A stretch of DNA of 64,000 bases from the NCBI GenBank assembly GCA_031553775.1, contig JAVBLA010000025.1:54866-118865 (forward strand). Reading direction: 5' to 3'. The position numbers and the translations under genes were made by a program. This stretch comes from JAISFI01 sp031553775. Lineage in GTDB: Bacteria > Bacteroidota > Bacteroidia > Bacteroidales > Azobacteroidaceae. The notes under the pieces are model-generated. The model was not told where the DNA came from. It saw only the letters and a list, made by a program, of their open reading frames with translations, and searched no databases. Position 1 is the stretch's first letter. Every line of letters starts with the position of its first letter. Shown piece after piece: positions 60,380-64,000 of the stretch.

Positions 60380-62299
60380 TTATTTGCGACTACCACCCTT
60401 TCCTGCAGCTTTCTTTTGTTGCTGTTTTTGCAGCTCCAACTGGCGTCTCTGGGCTTCTTCCAAGCGGGCCATAAAGCCTGATTTTTTGACCGGTTTTTTC
60501 TTGTTTTGTTCTAACCGGAGTAACAGTTTTTCTTCATTCAGGAAATAACGGAAAGCTATTGTCTGCACAATTGTAATCAAAGTGGAGATAAAATAATAAT
60601 AGTTCAATCCGGCCGGAAATTGATTCAGGAAAACCAGCATCATCAACGGCATCAGGTACATCATCATTTTCATACCTGGCATTTGTTGCTGACCGGTATT
60701 GGTTTGTTCCATATTGAACTTGGTATAAATAATATTACAAACCGTCATCAGTAAACAAAATAAACTGATGTGATTACCAAAATATGGAGTAACCAGCGGA
60801 ATATAGGTATTCCAACTGATAATAGCATCGTATGTGGACAAGTCTTTCGCCCAAAGGAAACTTTCATGACGTAATTCAATTGCCGATGGGAAGAACATAA
60901 ACAACGCAATCAGGAAAGGCATTTGAAGCAACATCGGCATACATCCGCTCATGGGACTTGCTCCTGCCTTTTTATACAATTCCATCGTCTTCTGCTGACG
61001 GGTCAGCGCATTGTCCTGGCCCGGATATTTCTCATTGATCTCTTCTACCTGCGGCTTCAATACACGCATCTTAGCTGAAGAAATAAGTGATTTATAGGTA
61101 AGAGGAAAAAGGGCCAGTTTAATGATCAGTGTTAACAGGAAAATGGACAAACCCAAATTTCCGAATATATTAACCAGAAAATCAAAAATAGGAATAATAA
61201 TCCATTGATTTACATACCGGAAAAGGCTCCAGCCCAATGGTACCAACTTTTCCAGTTGCATATCCTGGCCTTCATACTTTGTTTTATCGTACTCTTTTAG
61301 AAGTTTATATTTATTAGGCCCCAGATAATAAGTAAAAGTAGTGGGTTCAATTCCTTTTGTATCAAAAGGCACCACTGCACTTGTTTTAAATTCTTTCGTA
61401 TAACGGCCTGTCTTAAAGATTTTTGTCTCCAGACTGGAAGATTCGAAATCCTGTCCGGAAATCAATACGGTTGAAAAATACTGGTCTTTATAGGCAATCC
61501 ACTTGAGACGGTTCGGAATATTCTTTACCTCTTCTTTGCCTGCATTCAGTTCTTCTACATTATCTGCAGAATATTTGTAAAACAGTTGTGTACGCTGGTC
61601 TTCATATTTCCGGCCCAGTTCCTGCTGGCGGACTTTCTGTATCCATTGCAAATCTACTGAAGTCAGATTACCGGAAAGCACCTGATCCAGACCTTTGGAA
61701 GTTACTTTGAAATCGAGCATGTAGTCATTAGGCTGAAGAGAATAAACATAATCCAGATATATGTTTTCTCCCGCATGCAAGCGCATAGTCAAACGATTGC
61801 CTCCTTCACTGATAGGTTCAAAATAAAGGTCTTCAGTATTCACCACCCGGTTATTGAGGGTGGTCAACGTCAGGCCGAAACGAGCCTCCTCTTTATCGAA
61901 AAGCATCAAAGGCAGGGAGTCGTATGCGGTATATTCTTTCAGAGTAGCCGACAATAATTGTCCTCCCTTGCTGGAGAATGTCAGCGACAATAACTCATTT
62001 TCGAGAGAAACAACAGTATCCTTTCCTGAAGCTGCCGCAGCAAAAGCACCATATACATTGAATAATTGTTGATCTTTGAGCGAATCGGGTTCCGCGGCTA
62101 CAGCCAGACTATCGGAAATTATTTTCTGCTGTTGTTCTGCCAACAGCATCTCGGCCTGTATTTTATTGTATTCGACCAGCGCAATTGAATCCTGTGCTCT
62201 TTTCTGCGCAATTTCTTCCTGTGAAGGGCGGCTCAGCCAGGTAAAGGTAAAAAGTACCAATCCTATCAGGACAAAGCCGATAATCGTGTTTCTATCCAT
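60380..62299 (-). CDS. yidC: Membrane protein insertase YidC
   Basis: The 639-residue protein has an N-terminal membrane helix (about 6-24, TIIGFVLIGLVLFTFTWL) and a large periplasmic beta domain (about 60-345). The conserved insertase core has five helices (about 365-600, including NIFGNLGLSIFLLTLIIKLA, the positively charged groove region with KSLISSAKMRVLKPQ, and SPMSGCMPMLLQMPFLIALF). A Lys/Gln-rich tail follows. It inserts membrane proteins alone or with SecYEG. It is 6 bp after the pyrG-derived frame, the usual pyrG-yidC pair. Confidence 0.95.
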   Translation of the reverse strand: MDRNTIIGFVLIGLVLFTFTWLSRPSQEEIAQKRAQDSIALVEYNKIQAEMLLAEQQQKIISDSLAVAAEPDSLKDQQLFNVYGAFAAAASGKDTVVSLENELLSLTFSSKGGQLLSATLKEYTAYDSLPLMLFDKEEARFGLTLTTLNNRVVNTEDLYFEPISEGGNRLTMRLHAGENIYLDYVYSLQPNDYMLDFKVTSKGLDQVLSGNLTSVDLQWIQKVRQQELGRKYEDQRTQLFYKYSADNVEELNAGKEEVKNIPNRLKWIAYKDQYFSTVLISGQDFESSSLETKIFKTGRYTKEFKTSAVVPFDTKGIEPTTFTYYLGPNKYKLLKEYDKTKYEGQDMQLEKLVPLGWSLFRYVNQWIIIPIFDFLVNIFGNLGLSIFLLTLIIKLALFPLTYKSLISSAKMRVLKPQVEEINEKYPGQDNALTRQQKTMELYKKAGASPMSGCMPMLLQMPFLIALFMFFPSAIELRHESFLWAKDLSTYDAIISWNTYIPLVTPYFGNHISLFCLLMTVCNIIYTKFNMEQTNTGQQQMPGMKMMMYLMPLMMLVFLNQFPAGLNYYYFISTLITIVQTIAFRYFLNEEKLLLRLEQNKKKPVKKSGFMARLEEAQRRQLELQKQQQKKAAGKGGSRK

Positions 62300-62305
62300 T
62301 ATAAA

Positions 62306-64000
62306 TTATTTATCTTTTTTTATCGCAGCTTCAATAAAACTCATGAACAGGGGATTGGGATTTACCACCGTACTGTTATATTCCGGATGGAATTGTACGC
62401 CTATAAACCATTTCAGATCCGGAATTTCTACGATTTCTACCAGGCCCGTATCCGGATTGATCCCCGAACATTTCATACCTGCTGCTTCAAACTGGTCTTT
62501 GAATTCGTTATTAAATTCATAGCGGTGGCGGTGCCGCTCCTGGATATGATCCCTTTTGTAAATCTCATGCGCCTTGGTTTTCTTGACAATTTCACAGTCG
62601 TAAGCACCCAATCGCATAGACCCACCCATATTGGTAACACCTTTCTGCTCTTCCATCAGGTCTATCACCTTGGCAGTGGTTTTCACATCCATTTCGGTGG
62701 AATTTGCTTCCTGTAATCCCAGTACATTCCGGGCGTATTCGATCACCATACACTGCATTCCCAAACAGATGCCCAAAGTCGGCATATTATTTTCCCGGGC
62801 ATAGCGGATAGCGGTAAATTTACCTTCAATACCACGCTGCCCGAATCCCGGAGCGATCAATACGGCATCCGCACCCGACAAGGTTTCTTTTACATTATCA
62901 GGAGTCAGTTTTTCCGATTGGATAAATTGAATATCTAATTTCCGGTGATGATAGGTAGCTGCCTGTAACAACGATTCATTGATCGACTTATAGGCATCAG
63001 GTAATTCCACATATTTTCCCACCAATGCAATTTTCACGGTTTTGGTGGCAGTATGTTTTTTATCCAGAAATTCTTTCCAAAGCTTTAATTCCGGCTTTTC
63101 ACCCACATCCATTCCCATTTTACGAAGGATGATCTCTTCCATTTCCTGCTTGGCCAATACCAGAGGAACTTCATAAATAGTAGGAACATCATAAGATTGA
63201 ATCACTGCTTTTTCTTCCACATTACAGAATAAAGCTACTTTCTTGCAGATTTCGCGGCTCAATTCATTTTCCGTTCGCAAAACCAGCACATCCGGTTGAA
63301 TACCCTGTTCCTGTAATTGTTTGACGGAATGTTGCGTAGGTTTCGTTTTAACTTCCTTAGCAGCAGAAATATAAGGAACATAAGTTAAATGTACACAAAT
63401 ACAATTTTTGCCCAATTCCCAGCGTAACTGACGGACGCTTTCAATAAACGGAAGCGATTCTATATCTCCTACCGTCCCTCCTATTTCCGTAATGACAAAA
63501 TCAAACTTATCTTTTGTTCCTTCTACCTTGCTATAACCCGTGTTTCCCATAAAGCCTAAAAATTGTCCCTTTTTTACAACACTTCCAACTTCTATATCAT
63601 TTGCATATGAATCCATATGAGCATAATAGAAATACGCCCCATTTGCTGCTGTTATTCCTAAACGATATCCACCTTTTTCAAGCCAGCCTTTATTCGTTAC
63701 GACCCCATCTGAAATAGATATAATGGGATACAATCCTTTAATATTTTCACCAGCCATAACATCTGTTCCTTCATGCGCCCTCTGTCCACCATATGTTCTT
63801 TCAAAGCCCCATGAATTGACATAAGTAATCCATTTACGTTTTTGGTTAGTACTTGCTGCAACAGGAAAATAATCAAGATTTGAAAGAACTTTTTTGTACG
63901 CATTTTTAATATTAGTATATTCTTCATACCTAAATTTCAATAAACGATTACGAATCTTCATCATACTATTTTTAGAAATATTATCTACATTAACTTTCTC
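62306..64000 (-). CDS. pyrG: Chimeric frame: M23 peptidase fragment joined to CTP synthase (pyrG)
   Basis: From about 63505 to 62306 the frame encodes about 400 residues of CTP synthase, starting at KFDFVITEIGGTVGDIESLP and including the glutaminase triad (GICLGMQCMVIEYARN, then His and Glu in VQFHPEYNST). Normal CTP synthase is about 537 residues, so about 137 N-terminal residues with the P-loop are missing. In their place the frame encodes an M23-like peptidase segment (RAHEGTDVMAG, AYFYYAHMDSYANDIEVGS, GQFLGFMGNTGYSKVEGT) that stops before the catalytic HxH. The frame is open to the right edge, so the true start is outside the window. It cannot act as either enzyme as read. Confidence 0.9.
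   Translation of the reverse strand, partial: EKVNVDNISKNSMMKIRNRLLKFRYEEYTNIKNAYKKVLSNLDYFPVAASTNQKRKWITYVNSWGFERTYGGQRAHEGTDVMAGENIKGLYPIISISDGVVTNKGWLEKGGYRLGITAANGAYFYYAHMDSYANDIEVGSVVKKGQFLGFMGNTGYSKVEGTKDKFDFVITEIGGTVGDIESLPFIESVRQLRWELGKNCICVHLTYVPYISAAKEVKTKPTQHSVKQLQEQGIQPDVLVLRTENELSREICKKVALFCNVEEKAVIQSYDVPTIYEVPLVLAKQEMEEIILRKMGMDVGEKPELKLWKEFLDKKHTATKTVKIALVGKYVELPDAYKSINESLLQAATYHHRKLDIQFIQSEKLTPDNVKETLSGADAVLIAPGFGQRGIEGKFTAIRYARENNMPTLGICLGMQCMVIEYARNVLGLQEANSTEMDVKTTAKVIDLMEEQKGVTNMGGSMRLGAYDCEIVKKTKAHEIYKRDHIQERHRHRYEFNNEFKDQFEAAGMKCSGINPDTGLVEIVEIPDLKWFIGVQFHPEYNSTVVNPNPLFMSFIEAAIKKDK
63497..63511 (-). other. Junction between M23-like and pyrG sequence
   Basis: The join falls in codons for DKFDF. 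CTP synthases of this phylum read YKFDFVITEIGG here, and M23 peptidases of Lachnospiraceae-like Firmicutes read GKFD or DKFD before VHLH. The two sources therefore share about 9-12 bases (AAGTTTGAT on the minus strand), which fits joining through microhomology in assembly or recombination. Confidence 0.75.

Overview
The window is a chromosomal segment of a Bacteroidales (phylum Bacteroidota) bacterium. The supports are a complete Bat aerotolerance operon, two proteins with type IX secretion (T9SS) sorting tails, an rpmB-rpmG-DUF4295-ftsY-rimO-HU block, a nusB-yajC-ybbR-coaE block, and many promoters of the Bacteroidota form TTTG-N18..23-TAnnTTTG. I cannot name the genus. Most of the window is ordinary core genome with short accessory insertions.

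Layout. 26-9035: a giant T9SS surface protein behind an AraC-type regulator, then a NUDIX-type repressor whose promoter carries a palindrome. 9193-9267: tRNA-Pro(UGG). 9534-14579, plus strand: an NCS2 purine permease, an ABC-2 exporter pair and a CNNM/CorC membrane protein. 14582-19981, minus strand: an RND efflux operon whose pump gene is cut by one in-frame TGA between its two halves. 20186-24872: threonine aldolase, a small lipoprotein, an SDR enzyme, a DMT transporter and RlmD. 25092-26612: a DUF2007-Usp-Usp protein and a small HTH protein. 26749-35999: MoxR, DUF58, BatA-E and a PAP2 phosphatase, with a promoter and a terminator at its ends. 36074-42072: two HU proteins (one fused to a membrane segment and a LysM domain), rimO, ftsY, DUF4295, L33, L28 and cinA. 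42201-49715: M48 protease, DUF2007 protein, PIF1-like helicase, DUF5606, coaE, ybbR, yajC and nusB. 49918-52066: a PUR-alpha-like protein, L25, Pth and an S4 protein. 52540-56009: a secreted propeller protein behind a TPR-membrane-HTH regulator. 56177-57846: pyrD and pyrK. 58467-58904: an XRE regulator next to a 1.5-kb AT-rich gap. 60380 to the end: yidC and a chimeric pyrG.

The non-coding fraction is rich in repeats. There are three copies of a structured repeat of about 160 bp, a 203-bp palindromic MITE-like element, a palindromic element at 46047-46140, and 7-bp tandem arrays (ATTGAAA and TTAAGAG types) that sit at gene ends and sometimes supply stop codons or the last residues of a protein.

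The items I rate highest are these. (1) A HU-transmembrane-LysM protein that could tether the nucleoid to the peptidoglycan. (2) A chimeric reading frame in which the first ~137 residues of CTP synthase are replaced by a Firmicutes-like M23 peptidase fragment, joined at a short shared sequence; a chimeric assembly is the leading explanation. (3) The RND pump split by an in-frame TGA exactly between its two repeats. (4) The repeat families.
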